From the NCBI RefSeq assembly GCF_024703995.1, contig NZ_JAMXQV010000012.1, positions 62,001-126,000 on the forward strand: DNA of 64,000 nucleotides, in the 5' to 3' direction. The DNA is from Amycolatopsis iheyensis. GTDB lineage: Bacteria > Actinomycetota > Actinomycetes > Mycobacteriales > Pseudonocardiaceae. Shown here in pieces: positions 1-7,171 of the stretch; the stretch's first letter is position 1, and every line of letters starts with the position of its first letter. Below the pieces are notes generated by a model. The model saw only the letters and a list, made by a program, of their open reading frames with translations. It was not told where the DNA came from and did no database searches. Position numbers and translations under genes: made by a program.

Positions 1-683
1 AGCGCCGCCAGCACGAAGACCGGGAACAGGAACGTGAACACCTCCGAGCCCGCCGGGTCCGGGGCCGCCGGGTCGAGGTGCAGGCGGACCGCCGCCATCC
101 CCGTGTAGTGCATGCCACTCACCGCCGCGCCCATCACCAGGCCCGCCGCCAGCCGGGGCAGGAGCTTGTCCAGCCCGACGGTGAACCACAGCGCCGCCGT
201 CGCCGCGACGATCGCGATCACCACCGACAGCGCGACCAGCGTCGGGTCGTAGCCGATCGTGCCCTTGACCTGCACCGCCCACATCCCGGTGTAGTGCATG
301 ACGTTCACCGCGAGCCCGGTCAGCACCCCGCCGAGCAGCAGCCGCCGCCAGGCGAAGGAGTTGCGGACGCCGAACACCAGCAGCCCGCAGAACACCGCCA
401 CCACCGAGAGGACCGCCGACAGCGCCGTGCGGAGGATGTCGTAGCGCACCGGCAGTCCCGGGGTCGAGAAGCCGAGCATCGCGATGAAGTGCATGACCCA
501 GATGCCGACGCCGCCGATCGACACCGCCGCGAGCGCCAGCCACATCAGCCGCTTCCGCGCGTTGCCGGTGGAGCGGGCCTGCAGCGTGCAGGCGAGCCCG
601 AGGGCGCAGCCCACCGCCGAGGTCAGGTAGGCGAGCACGCCGAGCCACTGCCCCATCGCGAAGTCGTCGTGATCCATGTGCAT
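1..683 (-). CDS. MHYT-domain integral membrane sensor, 3' end outside the window
   Basis: The product is a hydrophobic multi-pass protein carrying three copies of the MHYT signature (MHFIAML, MHYTGMW, MHYTGMA), each in a membrane segment. MHYT domains are proposed to bind a metal, probably copper, and to sense oxygen, CO or NO. No output domain is visible in the part present, so it may be a free-standing sensor. ATG at 683 is chosen because GGAG lies 8 bases upstream; a second in-frame ATG at 677 is too far from it. It starts 13 bases after the cvnD stop, whose TGA lies in its ribosome site, so it is probably the last gene of the conservon operon. In several streptomycete conservons a P450 gene takes this place. 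Confidence 0.85.
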   Translation of the reverse strand, partial: MHMDHDDFAMGQWLGVLAYLTSAVGCALGLACTLQARSTGNARKRLMWLALAAVSIGGVGIWVMHFIAMLGFSTPGLPVRYDILRTALSAVLSVVAVFCGLLVFGVRNSFAWRRLLLGGVLTGLAVNVMHYTGMWAVQVKGTIGYDPTLVALSVVIAIVAATAALWFTVGLDKLLPRLAAGLVMGAAVSGMHYTGMAAVRLHLDPAAPDPAGSEVFTFLFPVFVLAA

Positions 684-696
684 TTTCCGTGCTCCT

Positions 697-1284
697 TCAG
701 GCATTGCGCCGGTTCGGCGCGTGCAGCTCGGCGAGCGCGTGCTCGGCCGCGGCGATGAGGGTCTGTTTCGTGGATTCGGGCGAACGCGCGTCGCAGGTGA
801 TCACCTGGACCGCCGCCGGGATCTTGAGGGCTTCGCGCACCTGCTCGGGTGGGTGCTGGCGGGTGCCGTGGAACTGGTTGACCGCCACCAGGAACGGCAG
901 CCCGCGCGACTCGAAGAAGTCGATCGAGGCGAAGCTGTCCGCCAGCCGGCGCGTGTCGACCAGGACGATCGCCGCCACCGCGCCGCAGACGAGGTCGTCC
1001 CACATGAACCAGAACCGGTGCTGGCCCGGCGTGCCGAACACGTAGAGCACCAGGTCGTCGGCCAGGGTGAGCCGGCCGAAGTCCATCGCGACGGTCGTCG
1101 CGAACTTCCCCGGCACCGCTTCGGTCCGGTCGACGCCGATGGCCGCGGCCGTCATCACGGCTTCGGTGCGCAGCGGGTCGATCTCCGAAACGGCGCCGAC
1201 GAAGGTCGTCTTGCCGGCCCCGAACCCGCCGGCCACCACGATCTTGGCCGAGGTGATCCGCTTGTCAGAGTGCACGTAGTCCAC
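697..1284 (-). CDS. cvnD: Conservon GTPase-like ATP/GTP-binding protein (CvnD)
   Basis: This 195-residue small GTPase-like protein has a Walker A/G1 motif near residue 20 (GGFGAGKTT), a G3-like segment (FGTPGQHRFW) and a G4-like VNQFHG. It is the length usual for CvnD, the GTP-binding member of the heterocomplex described for Streptomyces conservons. GTG at 1284 lies inside the end of cvnC, giving a 20-base overlap and probable translational coupling. It probably acts at the membrane with CvnA, B and C. The effector output is unknown from sequence. Confidence 0.93.
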   Translation of the reverse strand: MDYVHSDKRITSAKIVVAGGFGAGKTTFVGAVSEIDPLRTEAVMTAAAIGVDRTEAVPGKFATTVAMDFGRLTLADDLVLYVFGTPGQHRFWFMWDDLVCGAVAAIVLVDTRRLADSFASIDFFESRGLPFLVAVNQFHGTRQHPPEQVREALKIPAAVQVITCDARSPESTKQTLIAAAEHALAELHAPNRRNA

Positions 1285-1642
1285 TGAGGACCCTTTCGAG
1301 CAGGTCGTTCCGTTCGTCGAAGGAGGCGTCCGCGGTGAGCGTTTCGCGGACCGCCACCTGGCCGGCGATCAGCAGGTCGCCGATGAGCACCCGGGCCACA
1401 CCCAGCGGCACGCCCAGGTGCAGCGCGACCTCCGCCACCGAGCGCTGGTGCAGGCACAGCTGCGTCACCGCCGCCAGCGGGTTGGTCGGGCTGTACGGGG
1501 CGGTGCGCCCCTCCACCGTCGTCTCGACGAGGGCTTCCACCGCCAGGTCGACCGTCGGGCGGGTGCGCCCCGCGGTCCACGCGTACGGACGGGCCAGCGA
1601 CGCCGCGTGCCGCCCGCCTTCGCGCCGGCGGCCTTCGGTCAC
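1265..1642 (-). CDS. cvnC: DUF742 conservon protein (CvnC)
   Basis: This 125-residue DUF742 protein has the typical RPYAWTAGRT start region and a winged-helix-like C-terminal half (VAEVALHLGVPLGVARVLIGDLL). The family always travels with the roadblock and GTPase partners, as here. The GTG start overlaps the cvnB stop by four bases (GTGA), showing tight coupling. Some DUF742 proteins are thought to bind DNA, but no target is evident. Confidence 0.93.
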   Translation of the reverse strand: MTEGRRREGGRHAASLARPYAWTAGRTRPTVDLAVEALVETTVEGRTAPYSPTNPLAAVTQLCLHQRSVAEVALHLGVPLGVARVLIGDLLIAGQVAVRETLTADASFDERNDLLERVLSGLRAL

Positions 1643-2085
1643 CGGCTCGCCCCCGGGGCGGCCGGCGCCTCGAGGCCCGGCCGCGCGGGTGTCTCGACCA
1701 TCTTCCCGAACCGGTCGACGAGCAACGTCATCTCGTAGCCCACCAGCCCGATGTCGCAGCCGGGGTTGGCCAGCACCACCAGGTTCGAGCCGTCGCCGAC
1801 GTTCATCAGCAGCAGGAACCCCTGCTCCATCTCGATGACCGACTGCACGACCCGGCCCGCGGTGAACAGGTCGGCGGTGCCGAGCGCGAGGCTCGACAGG
1901 CCGGACGCGATCGCCGAGAGCTGGTCGGCGCGGTCACGCGGCAGCAGGTCGTTCGCCGCCACGAGCAGGCCGTCCGCCGAGACGAGCGCGGCGTGCGCGA
2001 CGCCGGGCACCTCCTGCGTGAACGCCGACACCAGCCAGTTCCGGGGCCCCTGCACCTGTTCCACTCCCTCCTGCCGGGTGTCCAT
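1639..2085 (-). CDS. cvnB: Roadblock/LC7 domain protein (CvnB)
   Basis: This 148-residue roadblock/LC7 protein contains the conserved run VAHAALVSADGLLVAAND and the later GFLLLMNVGDGS strand. Roadblock proteins act as partners or GAP-like regulators of small GTPases, here probably CvnD. The ATG at 2085 shares its A with the TGA of cvnA (TGATG), so translation is coupled. A GTG one codon upstream is an alternative start. It is third from the 3' end of a five-gene operon that also contains the MHYT sensor. Confidence 0.92.
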   Translation of the reverse strand: MDTRQEGVEQVQGPRNWLVSAFTQEVPGVAHAALVSADGLLVAANDLLPRDRADQLSAIASGLSSLALGTADLFTAGRVVQSVIEMEQGFLLLMNVGDGSNLVVLANPGCDIGLVGYEMTLLVDRFGKMVETPARPGLEAPAAPGASR

Positions 2086-4289
2086 CACTCCGCCGCCTTC
2101 GGCTCGGCCGAGACCCGGTGCCGGGCCGCGCGCATACCGCTGTAGTGCCGGGAAAGGTTGTTGCGCACCGCCGCCGGGTCCCGGAACGACGCGTCCGCCG
2201 GCTGCGGCTGCCGCGGCGCGACCGAGCCCGGGGCCAGCTGCGCGCCGGGCTGCCGGGTGGGCAGGCCGTCGCCGGTGAGCTCCGCCTCGGCCGTGGCGCC
2301 GACCGCCGCTTCGGCGGCGTGCCGGACCTCGTCGGCCGGGGTCGCCCACTCCCCGGGCGGCGCCGGTTTCGCGGCGGTGCCGGGGGTGTCGGCGAACCAG
2401 TGCGAGAGCATCTGGTCGAAGATCGGGGTCGGCGGCTGCGCCACCGCGGGTTCCTCCGCGGGCCATCGGGGTTCCATTTCGTGCCGCGCGGTGCCGTTGA
2501 CCTGGGCGGGCAGTGTGGGCCGGGGCGGCAGGTCGACCTGGATCAGCACACCAGGGACGTGCACGCTGGCGGTGACGCCGGCGCTTGCGGTCCGCGTGGT
2601 CGTGGGCCGCAGCCGGACGGTGATGCCGTGCGACGCGGCGAGCCTGCCCACCACGAACAAGCCCATCCGGCGGGTGGTCTCCGGGCTCACCGAGGCCCCG
2701 GCCGCCAGCCGGGCGTTCGCCGCTTCGAGGTCCTCGCGGCTCATGCCGAGCCCGACGTCGACGACCTCGATCAGCACACCGCCGTCGAAGCCGCGGTCGG
2801 CGGTGAGCACGACCTGCTCGTCCGGCGGCGACGAGCGGATCGCGTTCTCCAGCAGCTCGGCGAGGATGTGCACGACGTCGGCCGCCGCCTCGGACTGCAC
2901 CGACCCGCGCGGCGCGTTGCCGAGCGAGACGCGCTGGTAGTCCTTGACCTCCGAGGTCGCCGCCCGCAGCAGCTCGACCGTCGCGACCGGGCCGACGTCG
3001 CGGCGCACCGGCCGGCCGCCCGCCAGGACCTGCAGGTTCTCGCCGTTGCGACGCAGCCGGGTGGCGATGTGGTCGATCTGGAAGAGCTCGGCCAGCCGCT
3101 GCGGGTCCTGCTCGTCGGCCTCGAGGTCCTCGATCACCGACAGCTGCAGCTCGACCAGCGACTGGCTGCGCCGCGACAGCGTCATGAACATCTCGCTGAC
3201 CTGGATCCGCATCTCGGCCTGCTCGCCGACGGCCAGCCGCACCGCCTGCCGGTGCATGTCGTCGAAGGCGCGGGCCAGCTCGCCGACCTCCTCTTCGGAC
3301 TCGACGGGCAACCGCTCGGTCGCCTGCCAGTCGACGTCCTCGCCCTCCCGGATCCGCTCGATGGTGGCGGGCAGCCGGCGGCGGGCGGTGTCGAGCGCGG
3401 CCGCGTGCAGCCGCCGGATCGGGGCGACCACCGAGCGGGCCACGGCGAGCGCGATGGCGAGGGCGCCCAGCAGCGACGCCAGCACCAGCGCGGTGTCGCG
3501 CAGCGCGGCGGAACGGGTGTCGTTGGTCTGCGCGCCGACGGCGTCCGAAAGCGCTTTCACCTGGTCGGCCAGGATCGTGCCGAGGGCCGCGCGCTTCGCC
3601 GCCGGCCCGCCGGCGCCGGGGATGGTCGCCGCGGCGAACCTCGCCGCTGTCGCGCCGGCGGGCAGCGCGCGCCGGATCTGGCCGGTGAGCACCGTTTCTT
3701 CGGCGACGGCGGACGCCGGGTCGGCCCGCCCGGCGGCCGGCTCCTGCCCCGCCAAACTGGTCCTCAGCTGCATCAACGCTTTCACGATATCGGCCGAAGC
3801 GTCGAGATCGGCATTCCCGGCCTGCCGGACGAGCCCCGGGATCACTTCGCTGAGCGCGACCACGAAGTCGTGGTAAGCGGTGATTTTCGCAGCCGGCGCA
3901 GCTCCGCTCTGCCGCAGGTCGGCCAATTTCCCCAGCTGGTCTTCCAGTGTTCGCGACAGCTCCGGGGCGAGCCGCGCGAATTCGGCGTCGTGGCGGATCG
4001 CGGCCGCTTTCGCGTCGACCGCCGCGGTCTGCGCGGCTCCGCCGTCGTGGATCATCTCGTCGTCGACGAGACCGCCGAGCTCGGCGATCCCTTGCACGAC
4101 CGGCGTTTGATCACGCACGGCGCTGAGGCCGCCCGCCTGGTCGAGCTCGGTCTGCACGCGGCCGCCGGCCAGCAGCAGGGCGACCAGGACGGGCAGCAGC
4201 AGCACCACGGAGATCTTGGTGCGCAACCGCCAGGTGCCGGGATTCCAGGTGACGGCGGAACGACGGCGAAGTGGTTCGTCTTCTTTCAT
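2085..4289 (-). CDS. cvnA: Conservon sensor histidine kinase-like protein (CvnA)
   Basis: This 734-residue sensor has a membrane segment near residues 25-43, a long helical nitrate/sulfonate-sensing-like extracellular region, a second membrane segment near 265-285, a HAMP-like linker and a HATPase domain. The N box (ELLENAIRSS), G1 box (DVGLGM) and the later MGLFVVGRL segment are readable near residues 465-560. No canonical H-box histidine is obvious, as is typical of CvnA, which is thought to recruit CvnB-D rather than phosphorylate a response regulator. The C-terminal 130 residues are proline- and alanine-rich. It is first in the operon, and the 375-base gap upstream must hold its promoter. 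Confidence 0.93.
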   Translation of the reverse strand: MKEDEPLRRRSAVTWNPGTWRLRTKISVVLLLPVLVALLLAGGRVQTELDQAGGLSAVRDQTPVVQGIAELGGLVDDEMIHDGGAAQTAAVDAKAAAIRHDAEFARLAPELSRTLEDQLGKLADLRQSGAAPAAKITAYHDFVVALSEVIPGLVRQAGNADLDASADIVKALMQLRTSLAGQEPAAGRADPASAVAEETVLTGQIRRALPAGATAARFAAATIPGAGGPAAKRAALGTILADQVKALSDAVGAQTNDTRSAALRDTALVLASLLGALAIALAVARSVVAPIRRLHAAALDTARRRLPATIERIREGEDVDWQATERLPVESEEEVGELARAFDDMHRQAVRLAVGEQAEMRIQVSEMFMTLSRRSQSLVELQLSVIEDLEADEQDPQRLAELFQIDHIATRLRRNGENLQVLAGGRPVRRDVGPVATVELLRAATSEVKDYQRVSLGNAPRGSVQSEAAADVVHILAELLENAIRSSPPDEQVVLTADRGFDGGVLIEVVDVGLGMSREDLEAANARLAAGASVSPETTRRMGLFVVGRLAASHGITVRLRPTTTRTASAGVTASVHVPGVLIQVDLPPRPTLPAQVNGTARHEMEPRWPAEEPAVAQPPTPIFDQMLSHWFADTPGTAAKPAPPGEWATPADEVRHAAEAAVGATAEAELTGDGLPTRQPGAQLAPGSVAPRQPQPADASFRDPAAVRNNLSRHYSGMRAARHRVSAEPKAAE

Positions 4290-4664
4290 CGGTGGCGTGG
4301 CTCGATTCGTACCGGTGGCCCGAGAACGATTTACCGTTCCTTTTTCCGCGGAATTCAGAACGAAGACATAACTCCGGCGACGGCGGTGCTGTCAAGGAAT
4401 GCGGGCCGGTTCCCCCGTACGCATCAGCTACACAGGGTGAGCTTCGACAGCCCGGCTTTTTACCCTCGCGGAGGGTGAACACGAGCTCCATGATCGAACG
4501 AAAACCCCGGCGGCGCCGTGAATTTCCGCCGGTGCGCCACCCGGTCCGGCCCGTTTCGGGGCGGCTCGCCCACCCGGCCGGGCGTGCGCGGACCGTGGTC
4601 ACCGCCTCCGGCGCCACCGCGGTGCGGCCCTGGCTATCCTCTGCCGGGAAAGGGGTGCCCGGCG
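4290..4664. other. Intergenic region between divergent cvnA and the ArsR-like gene
   Basis: No convincing gene lies in these 375 bases. They must contain the divergent promoters of the conservon and the regulator at 4665. Locally AT-richer patches occur near 4325-4380 and 4455-4500. On the minus strand a possible -10 (TAGCTG) is readable near 4425, but there is no strong -35. I see no palindrome convincing enough to call an operator. Confidence 0.4.
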
Positions 4665-5624
4665 ATGTTGAAAGTTCACTTCACGGACGCGGACCTGGCG
4701 AAACTGACCATCGCCGAGGACGCCGACCCGATGTGGGAGCTGCTGATGAGCAGCTACCGGATCCGGCGACCGGAGGGTGAGCCGTTCTTCGGCCGGTGGC
4801 GCCGGGGGTCGCGCTCGGCCGTCCCCGACTCCGGGCGGCTGCTGATGGCCGCCGTCCCGCCGTACGGGTACTGCCCGGACTTCCTCACCCCGGCCGGCGC
4901 CCGCACGATCGGCGAGGGCGTCTCGGCGGTCCTCGAAACGCCCTCGCGGGTGCTGGCCGCCGACGTCGCCGAGCTCTCGGCGCAGGGCACGCGCGTCGCG
5001 CCCTGGCTGCGCCGGCTGGCCGACGGCGAGCCGCGGGAGCTGCGGCGGCTCGGCACCGCCATGCACGACTACTACCGGCAGTGCCTGGCCCCGGACTGGG
5101 CGGCGGTGCGCCACGCCGTCGCCCGCGACCGCCGCCGGCTGCGCTCGTGCCTGGAGCACGGCGGACCGCAGCTGCTGCTGTCCACCCTGCACCCGGACAT
5201 CACCTGGGCGCCGCCGGTGCTGAAGGTGCGCTTCCCGATCGAGCAGGAGCTGCACCTCGACGGGCGCGGGCTCCGGCTGATCCCGGCGTTCTTCGCCCAC
5301 GGCATGCCGACGACGTACAAGAACCCGGACCTGGCGCCGGTGCTGGTCTACTCGATCAGCCACCCGCGCTTCGACCGCGACGCCGAGCCCGGCCCGTCGC
5401 TGGCCGCGCTGCTCGGCCGCACGCGGGCCCGCGCGCTGATGACCGTGGCGATCACCCGGTGCAACACCAGCGAGCTGGCCGAGCTGACCGGCACCTCGCT
5501 GGCGACGGCGAGCCAGCACGCGTCGGTGCTGCGCGCGAGCGGGCTGATCACCAGCGCGCGCTCGGGCAAGTCGCAGATGCACGAGGTCACGCCGCTGGGG
5601 CTGGGCCTGATCCGGGCGAGCTGA
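4665..5624 (+). CDS. ArsR-type winged-helix transcriptional regulator with a large N-terminal domain
   Basis: This 319-residue protein has a C-terminal winged helix (residues about 255-319). TSELAELTGTSLATASQHASVLRASGLI matches the helix-turn-helix and recognition helix of ArsR-type regulators, and a wing-like GKSQMHEVTPLG follows. The 250-residue N-terminal part has no motif I can name and is probably a ligand or dimerisation domain, as in the long ArsR-like regulators common in actinomycetes. ATG at 4665 has GGAAAGGGG about 11 bases upstream. No operon partner is evident; the next transcription unit has its own promoter. Confidence 0.8.
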   Translation: MLKVHFTDADLAKLTIAEDADPMWELLMSSYRIRRPEGEPFFGRWRRGSRSAVPDSGRLLMAAVPPYGYCPDFLTPAGARTIGEGVSAVLETPSRVLAADVAELSAQGTRVAPWLRRLADGEPRELRRLGTAMHDYYRQCLAPDWAAVRHAVARDRRRLRSCLEHGGPQLLLSTLHPDITWAPPVLKVRFPIEQELHLDGRGLRLIPAFFAHGMPTTYKNPDLAPVLVYSISHPRFDRDAEPGPSLAALLGRTRARALMTVAITRCNTSELAELTGTSLATASQHASVLRASGLITSARSGKSQMHEVTPLGLGLIRAS

Positions 5625-5638
5625 GCGCACCGGTGTGT

Positions 5639-5738
5639 TAGCCTGACGCCGTGCAGCGCCTGATCACGTCCTCGCGACTCGTAGCCCGGCGCGCCGGCTG
5701 AACCAGGTCGCCGGCGCGCGGTCGGCGATCGCTTTTTT
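5639..5738 (+). promoter_or_regulatory. Putative transcription attenuator leader for the ACT-like gene
   Basis: A -10-like TAGCCT (5639-5644) is followed after exactly six bases by GTG 5651, start of a 16-codon peptide ending at 5701. A perfect 10-bp stem (5689-5698 with 5710-5719) overlaps the end of the peptide gene. A competing stem (5706-5713 with 5723-5730; six Watson-Crick pairs plus a GU and an outer GC) is followed by TTTTTT at 5733-5738. The two stems share 5710-5713, so they exclude one another. This is the classical antiterminator/terminator layout. It is seen in the sequence; the folding itself is inferred. Confidence 0.6.
5651..5701 (+). CDS. Putative leader peptide MQRLITSSRLVARRAG
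   Basis: This is a 16-codon reading frame starting with GTG six bases after a TAGCCT box, so probably leaderless. Its residues include Leu-Ile early and Leu-Val just before the first stem, with the scarce codons CGA, CTC and GTA in this GC-rich genome. Branched-chain-rich leader peptides regulating ilv and leu genes by ribosome stalling are described in actinobacteria. The downstream gene looks like a small ACT protein, so branched-chain or arginine sensing are the candidates. Confidence 0.5.
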   Translation: MQRLITSSRLVARRAG

Positions 5739-5784
5739 CGGGACCTGGCCCCGATCCCATCCGCACTTCCCGTGGAGATCAGCC

Positions 5785-6042
5785 ATGTCTACGTCCTTCG
5801 CCACCCCCGCCATGCTGCTGCGGCGGCGCATCGCCACCTACTTCGTCGGCGGCGCCGACCAGATCCCGGCGCTGGTCCACGCGCTCGACGGCCACCTCGT
5901 GCACGAGCTGTCGGTCGACATCAAGGACGGCGTCCGCGAGAGCAGCATGGTCTGCGCGGTCCTGCTGGCCGGCGCCGAGATCGGGCCCCTGCTCGAGCGG
6001 TTGCGCGAGCTGCCTTCGGTCGTCTCGGCCGAACCGGCCTGA
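5785..6042 (+). CDS. Small stand-alone ACT-domain-like protein
   Basis: This 85-residue protein fits an ACT beta-alpha-beta-beta-alpha-beta pattern. A first strand (RRIATYFVGG) leads to a helix (ADQIPALVHALDG), two strands follow (HELSVDIKDG, SSMVCAVLLAG), then a helix (IGPLLERLREL) and a last strand (SVVSAEPA). Its size matches small acetolactate-synthase regulatory subunits such as IlvM, but no acetolactate synthase catalytic gene is adjacent. ATG 5785 has GGAG about 9 bases upstream. The attenuator-like leader and the ACT-like fold both suggest amino-acid sensing. I cannot prove the fold from sequence alone. Confidence 0.55.
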   Translation: MSTSFATPAMLLRRRIATYFVGGADQIPALVHALDGHLVHELSVDIKDGVRESSMVCAVLLAGAEIGPLLERLRELPSVVSAEPA

Positions 6043-6051
6043 TCGCCGGGT

Positions 6052-6491
6052 TTGTCCCCTCCGCTCCCGGGTAGCCGCCCCGGGACGAGCGGAGGCGCGG
6101 CCCGGGCCGCGGCCGTGCTGTTCGGGGTCGCGTTCCTGGTCGTGGGCGTGCTGGGGTTCGTCCCGGGGATCACCGCCGGTTCGGCGTGTTCACCGTGTCG
6201 GTGCTGCACAACCTGGTCCACCTGGTGTTCGGGGTGCTCGGGCTGGCCGCCGCGCGGAGCAACGGCGGGTCGCGCGCGTTCCTGATGATCGGCGGCGGGA
6301 TCTACGTGCTGCTCTGGGTGTTCGGCCTAGCGATGGACCACGACAGCCCGGCGAACTTCATCCCGCTGGACAACGCGGACGACTGGCTGCACCTGGGCCT
6401 GGGCGTCGCGATGATCGCGGCAGCCATCGCCACGACGGCGCTCGACCGGGCACGGGGCCGCCACCCGGAGCCGGAAATCCAGGGCCACTGA
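6052..6491 (+). pseudogene. Broken DUF4383 membrane protein gene
   Basis: The first part (frame starting near 6052) reads SGGAARAAAVLFGVAFLVVG then VLGFVPGIT, the start of a DUF4383 protein. From about 6179 the family continues in another frame: VSVLHNLVHLVFGVLGLAAA, later AMDHDSPANFIPLDNADDWLHL, ending at 6491. About 15-18 family residues normally found between GIT and the VSVLHN segment are missing, along with the frame. This implies a short deletion rather than a single-base error. The membrane segments either side are otherwise well preserved, so the break may be recent. A truncated product could start at 6186 or later, but it would lack the first helix. Confidence 0.65.
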
Positions 6492-6514
6492 CCGCGCTCC
6501 GGCTCGGGTTCCCG

Positions 6515-6979
6515 GTGATCGGCGTCGCCGACGTGGGGCGCGCCGCCGAGTTCTGGTCGGCGGCGCTGGGCCTCGTCGTCACCCACGAGTGGGCGAGTGA
6601 CCGCTGGCGGACGCTGGATCACCCCGACGGCTCCGGGCACGCGCTCGGGCTCATGATCAGCGAATCCCCGGTCGAGCCGTACCCGCGACTGCACCTCGAC
6701 CTGCTGGTCGACACAACCGCCGAGCAGGAGACGGCGGTCGAGCGGCTCCTCGGGCTCGGCGCGACGGCGGTGGAGTGGGACCGATATCCGGCCGACCCGG
6801 ACTTCGTCGTGCTCGCCGACCCCGACGGGAACCGTTTCTGCGTCGTCGACCTCAGCAAGGCGCCCTCGGGTCAGGAGCGGCGGCCGACCCCGGTGGCGAT
6901 TTCGTGCAGCCGGCTCCCGTCCGGGGCCAGCGGCGCGGTGTCCGCACCGGCGCCTTCGCGAGGAACTCCTTCAGCGTGA
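6515..6979 (+). CDS. VOC/glyoxalase-fold protein with an uncertain start and an odd tail
   Basis: The VOC signature is clear: VADVGRAAEFWSAALGLVV, then HLDLLVDTTAEQETAVERLL, then DPDGNRFCVVDLSKA. It is probably a glyoxalase/bleomycin-resistance-fold protein of unknown substrate. The fold seems to start earlier than GTG 6515 (LRLGF precedes it). The only upstream option is CTG at 6488, overlapping the previous stop, so the original ATG may have been lost. After VDLSKA the frame runs on about 37 residues with no family resemblance. This suggests the natural stop was also lost, and expression is doubtful. Confidence 0.6.
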   Translation: MIGVADVGRAAEFWSAALGLVVTHEWASDRWRTLDHPDGSGHALGLMISESPVEPYPRLHLDLLVDTTAEQETAVERLLGLGATAVEWDRYPADPDFVVLADPDGNRFCVVDLSKAPSGQERRPTPVAISCSRLPSGASGAVSAPAPSRGTPSA

Positions 6980-7017
6980 ACGCCGCGTCGTGCCGCGGGC
7001 TTCGCCGCCGACCCTGC

Positions 7018-7171
7018 TATCTTCGGGGTGAAGATCGAACCGAGGAGACCACTCATGGCAGGTGACGTCGACATCTCCGGGTAGCTCCGGAGCACGCAGG
7101 CCCCCGGCCGTGCCGGTGCGGGCCGCGTTCGACGTCCCCCTTTCCGCCAGCACCACTCCGAGGTCTTCGTC
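7018..7171 (+). promoter_or_regulatory. Promoter and leader region of the ABC-F gene
   Basis: A -10-like TATCTT lies at 7018-7023. It is followed by a short untranslated stretch, a strong ribosome site GAGGAG, a nine-codon reading frame at 7055-7084, then 87 bases before the ABC-F ATG at 7172. Several GC-rich hairpins can be drawn between 7095 and 7130, but I see no run of T after them. Short upstream reading frames controlling ABC-F antibiotic-resistance genes by drug-stalled ribosomes are established in other bacteria, so this leader may be inducible. Confidence 0.5.
7055..7084 (+). CDS. Nine-residue upstream peptide MAGDVDISG
   Basis: ATG 7055 follows GAGGAG with a good eight-base spacing, a better ribosome site than that of the ABC-F gene itself. 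The frame ends at TAG after nine codons. A ribosome paused here could alter folding of the downstream leader. No similar peptide is known to me. Confidence 0.45.
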   Translation: MAGDVDISG

